Positions 46,292-55,531 of a stretch of 64,000 nucleotides of DNA are shown one piece after another. The stretch covers positions 248,001 through 312,000 of the forward strand of contig NZ_JBLTWO010000002.1 of the NCBI RefSeq assembly GCF_049889055.1, read 5' to 3'. The DNA is from Rhizorhabdus sp049889055 (lineage in GTDB: Bacteria > Pseudomonadota > Alphaproteobacteria > Sphingomonadales > Sphingomonadaceae). Both the position numbers and the translations under genes were made by a program. The first letter of the stretch is position 1. Each line of letters opens with the position of its first letter. Below the pieces are notes generated by a model, which was not told the DNA's origin, made no database searches, and saw only the letters and a list, made by a program, of their open reading frames with translations.

Positions 46292-46304
46292 GCGGCGGTT
46301 CCGT

Positions 46305-47456
46305 TCATATCGGCTGAGGCACCCTTATCGTCGCGATGGCCTGCGCGGCTATGCCTTCCTTGCGACCGGTGAAGCCCAGCCGCTCGGTCGTGGTGGCCTT
46401 CACGCTCACCTGCGCTTCGGAAAGGCCGAGGATGCGGGCGATATTCGTCCGGATCGCGGCGCGGTGCGGCCCGACTTTGGGGGCCTCGCAGATGATGGTG
46501 AGGTCGACGAAGTCGATGATCCCGCCGGCCTCGGCGACCAGCGACCGGGCATGGTTCAGGAACAACTCCGAGTCCGCGCCCTTCCATTGCGGATCGCTCG
46601 GCGGGAAATGGCTGCCGATGTCGCCCGCCGCGATCGTGCCTAGAAGGGCGTCAGTCAGAGCGTGGAGGGCGACATCCGCATCGCTATGCCCGGCAAGGCC
46701 ATGGCTGTGCGGGATGGCGACGCCGCCCAGATGGACGCGATCGCCCGCGGCAAAGGCGTGGACATCGAAGCCCGAGGCGGACCGGCTGATCATCGGAAAC
46801 CTCTCGGCAGCCGCGTCGAAATCGGCGGCATAGGTCAGTTTTTCCAGGGTGCGATCCCCCTCCACCACGGCAATGCGGAAACCGGCGGCGCGTGCCACCT
46901 GGGCATCGTCGGTCGCTTCGCGGTCCGCCGGCCAGGCCTGGTGCGCGGCGATGATATCGGCGCGCCGGAAGGCCTGCGGCGTCTGGATGCGCCACAGCGC
47001 GTCACGCGAGACCGTGTCACCCAGCAGCCCGTCGCCTCTGGCCAGCGTATCCACCACGGGGAGCGCGGCAATCGCTCCGTCGTGATCGTCGAACGCAGCG
47101 AGCAGCCGCTCGATCACCGCAGCGGGAACGAAGGGGCGCGCGGCGTCGTGGATAAGGACGATGTCGGCGTCGCAGGCGGCGAGGCCGGCAAGGACAGAGT
47201 CGCGCCGGGTCGCGCCGCCGATCACCGGCGGGGGCAGGCGCGCACCGGCTATCGCAGACGCATAGAGCGACTCCTGGCCTTCACCGATCACCACCTGGAC
47301 GACGTCGATGCGGGGATGATTCAGCAGGGAATCGATCGCGTGGCGCAGCACCGGCTTCCCTGCCAGTTCGCGATATTGCTTGGGTATCTCGCTGCCGCTG
47401 CGCACGCCGCGCCCGGCTGCGACGATCAAGGCTGCTATGCGGGGCGCGCCGTTCAT
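46305..47456 (-). CDS. ispDF: bifunctional IspD/IspF
   Basis: Fused MEP-pathway enzyme for isoprenoid precursor synthesis. The N-terminal cytidylyltransferase (IspD) has AALIVAAGRGVRSGSEIPKQY and HDAARPFV; the C-terminal 2-C-methyl-erythritol-cyclodiphosphate synthase (IspF) begins near residue 225 with GFDVHAFAAGDRVHLGGV and has the metal-binding GLAGHSDADVALHALTDALLG. The fusion is common in alphaproteobacteria. I use the ATG at 47456 (383 residues); the frame is open to 47594 and an ATG at 47513 is also possible. Confidence 0.94.
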   Translation of the reverse strand: MNGAPRIAALIVAAGRGVRSGSEIPKQYRELAGKPVLRHAIDSLLNHPRIDVVQVVIGEGQESLYASAIAGARLPPPVIGGATRRDSVLAGLAACDADIVLIHDAARPFVPAAVIERLLAAFDDHDGAIAALPVVDTLARGDGLLGDTVSRDALWRIQTPQAFRRADIIAAHQAWPADREATDDAQVARAAGFRIAVVEGDRTLEKLTYAADFDAAAERFPMISRSASGFDVHAFAAGDRVHLGGVAIPHSHGLAGHSDADVALHALTDALLGTIAAGDIGSHFPPSDPQWKGADSELFLNHARSLVAEAGGIIDFVDLTIICEAPKVGPHRAAIRTNIARILGLSEAQVSVKATTTERLGFTGRKEGIAAQAIATIRVPQPI

Positions 47457-47572
47457 CGGTCGGCGCTTTAGGATGCCCGGCCTCGCAGGTAAAGCGCCCG
47501 TGACGTCGCTCATGCGGCCAGCTTGCTCCGCAGGCGATATGCGGCTAGGGGAGTGCTGCTTTTTTAGGCAAC

Positions 47573-48583
47573 ATGGCAGCCATGACACCCACATTGCGTC
47601 CCATTCAGATCGGTCCCGTTCGGATCGACAGCCCGGTCATCCTCGCGCCCATGACGGGCGTCAGCGATCTGCCCTTCCGGCGGGTCGTGCGCGGCTATGG
47701 TTCGGGGCTGAACGTCACCGAGATGATCGCCAGCCAGGCCGCGATCCGCGAAACCCGCCAGTCGCTGCAGAAGGCGCTGTGGGATCCGTCGGAGGAGCCC
47801 GTCTCGATGCAGCTGGTCGGCTGCACCCCCAAGGAAATGGGGGAGGCGGCGAAGCTGAGCCAGGATCGTGGTGCTGCCATCATCGACATCAACATGGGCT
47901 GCCCCGTGCGCAAGGTCGTCAATGGCGATGCGGGATCGGCGCTGATGCGGACCCCCGATCTTGCGGTCGAGATCGTCAAGGCGACGGTGGCCGCAGTCGA
48001 CGTGCCGGTGACGCTCAAGATGCGGATGGGCTGGGATCATGACAGCCTGAACGCGCCCGAGATCGCCCGCATCGCCGAGGATGTCGGCGTGAAGATGATC
48101 ACGGTCCATGGCCGTACGCGCAACCAGATGTACAAGGGCAGCGCCGACTGGGCCTTCGTGCGCCGGGTCAAAGAGGCGGTCTCGATCCCGGTCATCGTCA
48201 ACGGCGATATCTGCTCGATCGACGACGCGATCACCGCCATCGAACTGTCGGGCGCCGATGGTCTGATGATTGGTCGCGGCGCCTATGGCCGCCCCTGGCT
48301 ATTGTCGCAGGTGATGCATTTCTTCGCGACGGGAGAGCGCAGGGCAGACCCCACGATTGAAGAGCAATATCACGTCATTCTCGCGCATTATCACGAGATG
48401 CTCGAACTCTACGGCAAGGACGTCGGGGTCAATATGGCCCGCAAGCATATCGGCTGGTACACCAAGGGTCTCACCGGATCCGCCGAGTTCCGCAACAAGG
48501 TCAATCAGGAGGCCGATCCGGCGCGCGTCATCGCGATGCTCGGTGAGTTCTACGCACCGTGGCTCTCCCGCGCGGCGGCCTGA
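47573..48583 (+). CDS. dusB: tRNA-dihydrouridine synthase (NifR3-type)
   Basis: FMN enzyme reducing uridine in tRNA D-loops. VILAPMTGVSDLPFRRVVR starts the TIM barrel, INMGCPVRKVVNGDAGSALM contains the catalytic Cys, and MIGRGAYGRPWL binds flavin phosphate. 336 residues. It heads the alphaproteobacterial nifR3-ntrBC-ntrYX-hfq-hflX region and overlaps ntrB start (TGATG). Confidence 0.95.
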   Translation: MAAMTPTLRPIQIGPVRIDSPVILAPMTGVSDLPFRRVVRGYGSGLNVTEMIASQAAIRETRQSLQKALWDPSEEPVSMQLVGCTPKEMGEAAKLSQDRGAAIIDINMGCPVRKVVNGDAGSALMRTPDLAVEIVKATVAAVDVPVTLKMRMGWDHDSLNAPEIARIAEDVGVKMITVHGRTRNQMYKGSADWAFVRRVKEAVSIPVIVNGDICSIDDAITAIELSGADGLMIGRGAYGRPWLLSQVMHFFATGERRADPTIEEQYHVILAHYHEMLELYGKDVGVNMARKHIGWYTKGLTGSAEFRNKVNQEADPARVIAMLGEFYAPWLSRAAA

Positions 48584-49680
48584 TGCGTATGGCGAAACGC
48601 GGGGCGGTCCCCCGGGTAGCCGCCGACGCGCCATCGCCGGCCGAGACGCTGGCGGCGATGGCGACGGCCGTTCTGGTAATCGATCCCGACGGGATCGTCG
48701 TCGATCTCAATGCGGCCTGCGAATCGCTGTTCAACCTCAGTCGGAACCAGATCGTCGCCAGGCCGGTGTTCGACGCTATCGGTCATCCGCTGACGTCGAT
48801 GCCCAGCGACGCACCCTTCGCGGCCTATGACCTTGAAATCGTCGTTCCGCTCGGCCGGCGCATGCGTGTCGACCTGATGGTGGCGCCGCTGCCCGAGCGG
48901 GCGGGGTGGCGGACCGTTTCGATCCACGCTCATGCGCGCAGCGCCATCGGCGCACGTTCCGTTGATCGCGAGGGTGGTACCCGCACCGCCGTCGCCGCCG
49001 CCGCGATGCTCGCGCATGAGATCAAGAACCCGCTTTCGGCGGTGCGAGGCGCGGCCCAATTGCTTGAGTCGACCTGCGACGAAGAGTCGCGCGCGCTTAC
49101 CCGGCTGATCCGCGAAGAGGTCGATCGCGTGGCTGCGCTGATCGACCGCATGCAGGGCTTCACCGACACGCGGCCGATGGAGATGACGCCGCAGAACATC
49201 CATGCGATCCTGGGCCATGCCCGCGAAGTCGCACTGCAGGGGTTCGCCAAGGGACGTGTGATCCGTGAAATCTATGATCCCTCTCTGCCGGCTGTGCTCG
49301 GCCACCGGGATTCGCTCATCCAGATTTTGATCAACCTGTTGAAGAACGCTGCCGAGGCGATGGAAGCGATGCCAGGTGCTATCACCCTGACCACGGCCTA
49401 TCGGCATGGCGTCTCGATGCGCCGTGCCGACGGGAACGCCCGCCAGCCGCTGCCGATCGAACTGTGCGTGATCGACGAGGGGCCTGGCGCGCCGCCGGAG
49501 ATCGAGGGGCATTTGTTCGATCCGTTTGTCACAACCAAACGCAGCGGGAGCGGGCTGGGCCTGGCACTGGTCGAGAAGCTCGTCGCCGATCAGGGCGGCA
49601 TCATCGAATATGCGCGGGAGGGGCTTCCCCCGAAGACGGTCTTCCGCCTTCTCCTCCCCAGGGCGAGGGTCATGGCATGA
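48583..49680 (+). CDS. ntrB: nitrogen-regulation sensor kinase NtrB
   Basis: Cytoplasmic histidine kinase/phosphatase for NtrC under PII control. A PAS domain (about residues 25-100) precedes the H-box AMLAHEIKNPLSAVRGAAQLL, N-box QILINLLKNAAEAM, G1/G2 boxes VIDEGPGAP and GSGLGLALVEKLV. 365 residues. The ATG overlaps the dusB stop and its own stop overlaps the ntrC start (ATGA), so the three are tightly coupled. Confidence 0.94.
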   Translation: MRMAKRGAVPRVAADAPSPAETLAAMATAVLVIDPDGIVVDLNAACESLFNLSRNQIVARPVFDAIGHPLTSMPSDAPFAAYDLEIVVPLGRRMRVDLMVAPLPERAGWRTVSIHAHARSAIGARSVDREGGTRTAVAAAAMLAHEIKNPLSAVRGAAQLLESTCDEESRALTRLIREEVDRVAALIDRMQGFTDTRPMEMTPQNIHAILGHAREVALQGFAKGRVIREIYDPSLPAVLGHRDSLIQILINLLKNAAEAMEAMPGAITLTTAYRHGVSMRRADGNARQPLPIELCVIDEGPGAPPEIEGHLFDPFVTTKRSGSGLGLALVEKLVADQGGIIEYAREGLPPKTVFRLLLPRARVMA

Positions 49681-51137
49681 GTGGCGTTGGCGGGCGTATA
49701 TTGGTGGTGGATGACGATGCGGCGATCCGCACCGTGGTCCGTGAGGCGTTGCGGCGGGCGGGGCATGTGGTCGAGACGGCCGCCTCGGTGGCCGACCAGC
49801 GGCGCCTGTTCGCCAGCTTCGACCCGCAGGTGCTCGTCACCGACGTGATGCTGCCCGATGGCAACGGGCTCGATGTCATCCCGGAGATGCTCGCCAAGGA
49901 TCCGGGGCTTCCGGTCATCGTGCTGTCGGCGCAGAACACCTTCACGACCGCCTTGCGCGCGACCGAGCAAGGCGCGTTCGATTATCTGCCCAAGCCGTTC
50001 GATCTCGGCGAACTGGCCCGGGCCGTTTCCGATGCGCTGGCGGCGCGGGCTGCGAGCAGTGCCGCGGCGGCGGCGAGCGAGGCGACCGAGGACTTGCCGC
50101 TGATCGGCCGCTCCCCGCCAATGCAGGAGGTGTACAGAACCATTGCCCGCGTCGTGGCCAACGACCTTACGGTGCTGGTTCTGGGCGAGTCCGGCACCGG
50201 CAAGGAACTGGTCGCCCGCGCCATCCATGACTTCGGCCCGCGCTCTGCGGCGCCATTCGTCGCCATTAACATGGCCGCGATCCCGCGCGAGCTGATCGAA
50301 TCCGAGCTGTTCGGGCATGAGCGCGGGGCCTTCACCGGCGCGCAGGCGCGGTCGGCGGGCCGCTTCGAACAGGCGCAGGGCGGAACGCTCTTCCTCGACG
50401 AGATCGGTGACATGCCGATGGAGGCGCAGACCCGGCTTCTGCGCGTGCTCCAGGCCGGCGAGTTCACGACCGTCGGTGGCACCCGATCGATCAAGGCCGA
50501 CGTCCGCATCATCGCGGCGACCCACAAGGACCTTCCCCGGCTGATCGCCGACGGAGGCTTTCGCGAAGATCTCTATTACCGTCTCAACGTTGTCCCGATC
50601 AGGCTCCCGTCGCTGCGCCAGCGCGGCGAGGATATCGGCGAACTGGCGCGCTTCTTTCTCGATCGGGCGGCGGCTGACGGGCTGCCGCGCAAGGCGCTCG
50701 ATCCGGGAGCGGTGACGCGACTCATGCAGCATGGCTGGCCGGGCAATGTCCGCGAGCTTGAAAATCTGATGCGGCGCCTCGCCGTGCTCAGCCGCGAGGA
50801 TGTGATCACCGCGAGCCTCGTCGAGCAACAGTTGCACCAACAGCAGCCGACGGACTTCGCCGCCTCCACTGCCATGGTGAGCGCCGCTGGGCTGGCGGAT
50901 GCGGTGGGCCAGCATCTGGCGAGCTATTTTTCCGGCTTCGGCCGCGATCTGCCACCGGATGGTCTCTACGATCGGGTGCTGGCCGAGATGGAACGCCCGT
51001 TGCTGCGGCTTACCCTGGCGGCGGTCAAAGGCAATCAGCTGCGCGCGGCGCGGCTTTTGGGGATCAACCGCAATACGTTGCGCAAGAAGCTGACCGATTT
51101 GGGGATCGACGCGCTGGCGGCAAAACGCTCCGACTGA
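49677..51137 (+). CDS. ntrC: nitrogen-regulation response regulator NtrC
   Basis: Sigma-54 activator for nitrogen-limitation genes. The receiver domain has DDD near residue 15 and phospho-acceptor Asp in VTDVMLPDGNG. The AAA+ domain has Walker A GESGTGKE, the sigma-54-contact loop GAFTGA (HERGAFTGAQ), and Walker B GGTLFLDEIGDM. The C-terminal Fis-type helix-turn-helix reads NQLRAARLLGINRNTLRKKL. 486 residues. Confidence 0.96.
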   Translation: MSGVGGRILVVDDDAAIRTVVREALRRAGHVVETAASVADQRRLFASFDPQVLVTDVMLPDGNGLDVIPEMLAKDPGLPVIVLSAQNTFTTALRATEQGAFDYLPKPFDLGELARAVSDALAARAASSAAAAASEATEDLPLIGRSPPMQEVYRTIARVVANDLTVLVLGESGTGKELVARAIHDFGPRSAAPFVAINMAAIPRELIESELFGHERGAFTGAQARSAGRFEQAQGGTLFLDEIGDMPMEAQTRLLRVLQAGEFTTVGGTRSIKADVRIIAATHKDLPRLIADGGFREDLYYRLNVVPIRLPSLRQRGEDIGELARFFLDRAAADGLPRKALDPGAVTRLMQHGWPGNVRELENLMRRLAVLSREDVITASLVEQQLHQQQPTDFAASTAMVSAAGLADAVGQHLASYFSGFGRDLPPDGLYDRVLAEMERPLLRLTLAAVKGNQLRAARLLGINRNTLRKKLTDLGIDALAAKRSD

Positions 51138-51156
51138 CCTGCGGTCGCGGCGCGAC

Positions 51157-53481
51157 ATGGCGTTGCGCGCGTGCGACGTCACTGTGTTCCCGAAGCCACG
51201 CTGTTGTGGTAACCCGGCCACGATGGCGTTTCCCGGCCCGACATTGACACGCGTGCGGCGACGGCTGGTCATGGCCTGGCGGCTGCACCGCCTGATGCCT
51301 TTGATCGAGATCGCGACTCCGATCGCGACGCTGCTGATCCTCATCGCCAGCTATCGTATCATCGCGGCCAGCGGTCGGCCGCAGGTGCCGATCTCTCCGA
51401 CCTTCGCGACCCTCCTGCTCGGCGCCAATCTGCTGGCGTTCATGAGCCTGATGGTGCTGATCGCGCGGCGCGTCGCCATCTATCGCGCTTCGCAGTCGGA
51501 GCTTGGGAGCAGAGGGCGGCTCCACGTCCGGCTGGTCGCCTTCTTCTCGCTGATCGCGACCGTCCCGACCTTGCTCGTCGTCGTGTTCGCGTCGCTGTTG
51601 TTCCAGCTCGGCACGCAATTCTGGTTCTCCGACAAGGCGCGGGTCGTGCTGCGAAGCTCCGAGCGGGTCGCGCAGGCCTATGTCACCGAGAGCAAGGAGC
51701 GGCTGCTGGGCGACATCACCGCGATGTCGGGCGACCTTCGCTATTTCCTGTCCGCGACGACCATCGACGACCCCCGCTTCGCGACAGAATTTGCCCGGCA
51801 GATCGCCTATCGCGGCCTGTCCGAGGCCGCGATCATCAACATCGACAGCGCTGGGACGCCCCAGCTGATCGCGCTGGCCAATCTCGACAAGCGCGCTCTC
51901 GACAAGCGGCTTCCACCCGCGACGATCCCCTTTCTGCAGGGCGGTCAGCCGCGCATCACCGCCGAAGCGGGCGACCGCATCGAGGGCACTATCCTGCTCG
52001 ACGGGGCAAGCCGGACCTATCTCTACATCTCGCGGCAGGCGGCACCCGACGTACTGGCGCAGGCGGTCCGCGCGCGTTCGGCGCTCGGCGATTATGTGGC
52101 CACGATCGATCGCGCGCGGGCCTTGCAGCTGCGCTTCAACATCCTGCTGATGATCATGGCGCTCGCCATTCTCGGCGTGGCCATCTGGGTCGCGATGCGT
52201 GTGGCCGACCGGCTGGTGCGGCCAGTCAACGAGCTGGTGTCGGCGGCGCGTCGCGTTGCGGCTGGCGATCTGTCGGCGCGGGTCCATATTTCTCCCAGTT
52301 CGGACGAGGTCGGTACGCTTGGCAGCGCGTTCAACCGCATGACCCGCAAACTGGGCGAGCAGACGGGCGCTCTTGTCGCCGCGAACAGCCAGCTCGAGGA
52401 TCGCAGCGCCTTCATCGAAGCGGTGCTCTCGGGCGTCACCGCGGGGATCGTCTCGGTCGACAGCCAGCGCCTTGTTACCCTCGTCAACCCGTCAGGCCGT
52501 ACCATGCTCGACCTGCAGGAACCGGTCGAAGGCCGACCGCTGGTCGAGATCAGCGCCGAACTCGATCGCGTTCTCGACAGTGGCAATCGCGAGGTGGTGG
52601 TACAGACCGTGATCGCAGGCGAACCGAGGACGCTGGCCGTGCGATCGGTCGCGGCCGAGGGCGCGCGCGTGCTCACCTTCGACGACATCACCCAGCGCCT
52701 TGCCGACCAGCGCCGCGCCGCCTGGGCCGACGTCGCGCGCAGGATCGCGCATGAAATCAAGAATCCGCTGACCCCCATCCAGCTCGCCGCCGAACGTCTG
52801 CAGCGACGTTATGGCAAGGAGATCAGTTCCGATCCGGGCGTGTTCGCCCAGCTTACCGCGACGATCGTCCGCCAGGTCGGCGACATGCGACGCATCGTCG
52901 ACGAATTTTCGTCCTTTGCCCGAATGCCCAAGCCGGCCTTCCGCGAAGAGGCGATCGTCGACATCGCGCGTCAGGCGATGTTCCTGCACGAGGTCGCGCA
53001 TCCGGCGATCAGCTTCAGTCTCGACAGCGAAGATCTTGCGCCGACGATGGTCTGCGACCGCCGCCAGCTGGGCCAGGCGCTGACCAATCTCGTGAAGAAC
53101 GCGGTCGAGGCGATCGAGGAGAATCCCGAGCAGCATGCACCGGGCGTCATCGCGATGACGATCCGCGTCGGGGAAGGGCGGCTCAGGATCGTGCTCGCCG
53201 ATAACGGGCCCGGCCTCCCGGTCGAGCGTGATCGCCTGACCGAACCCTATATGACGACGCGCAAGCGTGGCACCGGTCTCGGCCTCGCCATCGTCCGCAA
53301 GATCGTCGAGGACCATCTCGGCACCTTGTCGCTGCGGGACCGGCCCGGCGGCGGTACCATCGTCGATCTCGATTTCGATCAGGACGCGCTGGCAACCATC
53401 GCCACCGCGTCCGAAGACCGGCTAGGTCATGATGGCGAAGACGACAAATTCCCGTCCCTCAAGAGAAGTGGAACCGCTTGA
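51157..53481 (+). CDS. ntrY: membrane sensor histidine kinase NtrY
   Basis: Partner kinase of NtrX. Two to three N-terminal membrane helices (about residues 48-66, 82-104, 124-148), a periplasmic/sensory segment, another helix (about 330-350), HAMP (MRVADRLVRPVNELVSAARRVAAGDL), PAS (about 400-490), and kinase core with H-box RIAHEIKNPLTPIQLAAERL, LTNLVKNAVEAIEE and TGLGLAIVRKIV. The start is uncertain: 51157, 51223 (MAFPG) and 51271 (MAWRL) are all possible and none has a good ribosome site. 20 bp after ntrC. Confidence 0.93.
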   Translation: MALRACDVTVFPKPRCCGNPATMAFPGPTLTRVRRRLVMAWRLHRLMPLIEIATPIATLLILIASYRIIAASGRPQVPISPTFATLLLGANLLAFMSLMVLIARRVAIYRASQSELGSRGRLHVRLVAFFSLIATVPTLLVVVFASLLFQLGTQFWFSDKARVVLRSSERVAQAYVTESKERLLGDITAMSGDLRYFLSATTIDDPRFATEFARQIAYRGLSEAAIINIDSAGTPQLIALANLDKRALDKRLPPATIPFLQGGQPRITAEAGDRIEGTILLDGASRTYLYISRQAAPDVLAQAVRARSALGDYVATIDRARALQLRFNILLMIMALAILGVAIWVAMRVADRLVRPVNELVSAARRVAAGDLSARVHISPSSDEVGTLGSAFNRMTRKLGEQTGALVAANSQLEDRSAFIEAVLSGVTAGIVSVDSQRLVTLVNPSGRTMLDLQEPVEGRPLVEISAELDRVLDSGNREVVVQTVIAGEPRTLAVRSVAAEGARVLTFDDITQRLADQRRAAWADVARRIAHEIKNPLTPIQLAAERLQRRYGKEISSDPGVFAQLTATIVRQVGDMRRIVDEFSSFARMPKPAFREEAIVDIARQAMFLHEVAHPAISFSLDSEDLAPTMVCDRRQLGQALTNLVKNAVEAIEENPEQHAPGVIAMTIRVGEGRLRIVLADNGPGLPVERDRLTEPYMTTRKRGTGLGLAIVRKIVEDHLGTLSLRDRPGGGTIVDLDFDQDALATIATASEDRLGHDGEDDKFPSLKRSGTA

Positions 53482-53484
53482 CGC

Positions 53485-54873
53485 ATGGCTCTGGAAATCC
53501 TGATCGTCGACGATGAGGCCGATATCCGCGATCTGGTTGCGGGTGTGCTCGAGGACGAAGGCTATGCCGCGCGAACGGCGGCAGACAGCGACGCGGCGCT
53601 GGCCGCACTGGACGAGCGGCGTCCCTCGCTGGTCCTGCTCGACGTCTGGTTGCAGGGTTCGCGGCTCGACGGGCTGGATCTGCTCGACGAGATCAAGCGG
53701 CGCGATCCGACCTTGCCGGTGCTGATGATCTCCGGTCACGGCAATCTCGACACCGCCGTCGCGGCGATCCGCCGGGGTGCCGCCGACTTCATCGAAAAGC
53801 CATTCGAAGCCGAGCAATTGCTGCTGCTGGTCGGTCGGGCGACCGAGACCGACCGCCTGCGCCGCGAGAATGCGACGCTCAAGGCGCAGATCGGCCAGGA
53901 AGAGGAACTGACCGGCAATTCGAGCGCGATCAACGGCATCCGCGCGACGCTGAAGCGCGTGGCGGCGACCGGCAGCCGGGTGCTGATCAGCGGCCCAGCC
54001 GGCGTCGGCAAGGAGGTCGCGGCGCGCCTTCTTCACCTCTGGAGCAACCGCGCCAATGCGCCCTTCATCGTCGTTAGCGCGGCGCGAATGGAGCCCGAAC
54101 GCGTCGAGGAAGAACTGTTCGGCGTCGAGGAGAATGGCGAGCTTATGCGGCCCGGCCTGCTCGAACAGGCGCATGGCGGTACCTTGTTCCTCGACGAGAT
54201 CGCGGACATGCCTCTGACGACTCAGGCGAAGATCTTGCGCGTTCTGACCGAGCAGGCGTTCAGCCGGATCGGCGGCCAGCGGATCGTCAAGGTCGATGTT
54301 CGCGTCGTCTCGGCGACGGCTCGGAACCTCGCCGACGAGATCGAGGGGGGGCGCTTCCGAGAGGACCTCTACTATCGGCTGAACGTCGTTCCGGTGAACA
54401 TCCCCTCGCTGGCGGAGCGGCGCGAGGACATCCCGGCGCTGGTCGAGCATTTCCTTGCCCGTTTCGCGTCCGAGCGGCGCTTGCCGACGCCGACGGTGAC
54501 CCCCGACGCGGTCGGCGCGCTGCAGACCTACGACTGGCCGGGCAATGTCCGTCAGCTACGCAACATCGTTGAGCGGACGATGATATTGGCGCCCGGCGAC
54601 CGGATCGGCGAGATCGAACTCGACATGCTGCCCCCCGAAGTGCTCAACGATCAGGCGCGCCTGGCACCCGGCGAGGCGGCGCGCTCGATCATGGGAACGC
54701 CGCTGCGCGAGGCGCGGGAGACGTTCGAGCGCGAATATCTGCGCGTCCAGATTCGACGCTTTTCCGGTAATATCTCGAAGACCGCCGCCTTCATCGGGAT
54801 GGAACGCTCGGCCCTCCACCGCAAGCTGAAGACATTGGGGCTGGTGGACTCGCGCGACGAACAGGAGCCCTGA
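53485..54873 (+). CDS. ntrX: response regulator NtrX, lacking the GAFTGA loop
   Basis: Receiver domain (VDDEADIR, phospho-Asp in LVLLDVWLQGS), AAA+ domain with Walker A GPAGVGKE and Walker B GGTLFLDEIADM, and Fis-type helix-turn-helix SKTAAFIGMERSALHRKL. The position of the sigma-54-contact loop, where NtrC has HERGAFTGA, reads VEENGELMRPG here, so it should not drive sigma-54 open-complex formation in the usual way. 462 residues. Starts 3 bp after ntrY. Implicated in redox, nitrogen and envelope control in alphaproteobacteria. Confidence 0.94.
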   Translation: MALEILIVDDEADIRDLVAGVLEDEGYAARTAADSDAALAALDERRPSLVLLDVWLQGSRLDGLDLLDEIKRRDPTLPVLMISGHGNLDTAVAAIRRGAADFIEKPFEAEQLLLLVGRATETDRLRRENATLKAQIGQEEELTGNSSAINGIRATLKRVAATGSRVLISGPAGVGKEVAARLLHLWSNRANAPFIVVSAARMEPERVEEELFGVEENGELMRPGLLEQAHGGTLFLDEIADMPLTTQAKILRVLTEQAFSRIGGQRIVKVDVRVVSATARNLADEIEGGRFREDLYYRLNVVPVNIPSLAERREDIPALVEHFLARFASERRLPTPTVTPDAVGALQTYDWPGNVRQLRNIVERTMILAPGDRIGEIELDMLPPEVLNDQARLAPGEAARSIMGTPLREARETFEREYLRVQIRRFSGNISKTAAFIGMERSALHRKLKTLGLVDSRDEQEP

Positions 54874-55048
54874 TCGCCCGTTGGCCGCATCGGTCCGTCG
54901 CAAGGATCGATTTTTGTTGCATGTGCGAGATAGACGGCAGGCTTTCGCTCGTCTATTCATCGACCGTCCCCGCATAGGGCGGGGGCGGCACGACGCCATG
55001 CAACGGCGCACGAAGCGGGCCATGACCCGCCAAGACCGGAGACCGGCA

Positions 55049-55531
55049 ATGGCCGACAAGGTCAATAATCTTCAGGATATCTTCCTCAACTCGGTCCGTA
55101 AGACCAAGACCCCCGTCACGATGTTTCTCGTGAAGGGCGTGAAGCTCCAGGGCATCATCACCTGGTTCGACAATTTCTCCGTCCTGCTCCGCCGCGACGG
55201 CCAGTCCCAGCTCATCTACAAGCATGCGATCTCGACCGTCATGCCGGCGCATCCGCTCGACATGACCGAGATCGACAAGGGCTTCGAAGAGAAGAAGTCC
55301 CACCTGCTCCAGGAAGTCTTCCTGTCCGCGGTCCGCAAGACCCGCGAGCCGGTGACGATGTTCCTGGTCAACGGTGTTATGCTCCAGGGCGAAATCGCTG
55401 CCTATGACCTGTTCTGCATGCTGCTGCGTCGCGACGGGCTGAGCCAGCTCGTCTACAAGCATGCGATCTCGACGGTCCAGCCGGCCCATCCGATCAATCT
55501 GGCCGAGATCGACGGTTCGGACGACGATTGA
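55049..55531 (+). CDS. hfq: tandem (double) Hfq RNA chaperone
   Basis: 160 residues holding two complete Hfq Sm domains. Domain 1 (about 6-70): LQDIFLNSVRKTKTPVTMFLVKGVKLQG and YKHAISTVMPAHP. Domain 2 (about 83-148): LQEVFLSAVRKTREPVTMFLVNGVMLQG and YKHAISTVQPAHP. Both keep the Gln of the proximal RNA site and the YKH motif; in domain 2 the Asp after it is Glu. A hexameric ring could form from three chains. GGAG lies 8 bp before the ATG. It is followed by hflX with overlapping stop/start, as in the usual hfq-hflX order. Confidence 0.95.
   Translation: MADKVNNLQDIFLNSVRKTKTPVTMFLVKGVKLQGIITWFDNFSVLLRRDGQSQLIYKHAISTVMPAHPLDMTEIDKGFEEKKSHLLQEVFLSAVRKTREPVTMFLVNGVMLQGEIAAYDLFCMLLRRDGLSQLVYKHAISTVQPAHPINLAEIDGSDDD

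Noticed and set aside
51157..51270. A separate small gene before NtrY
   Set aside because: It is only the uncertain N-terminal extension of ntrY in the same frame, with no stop between.
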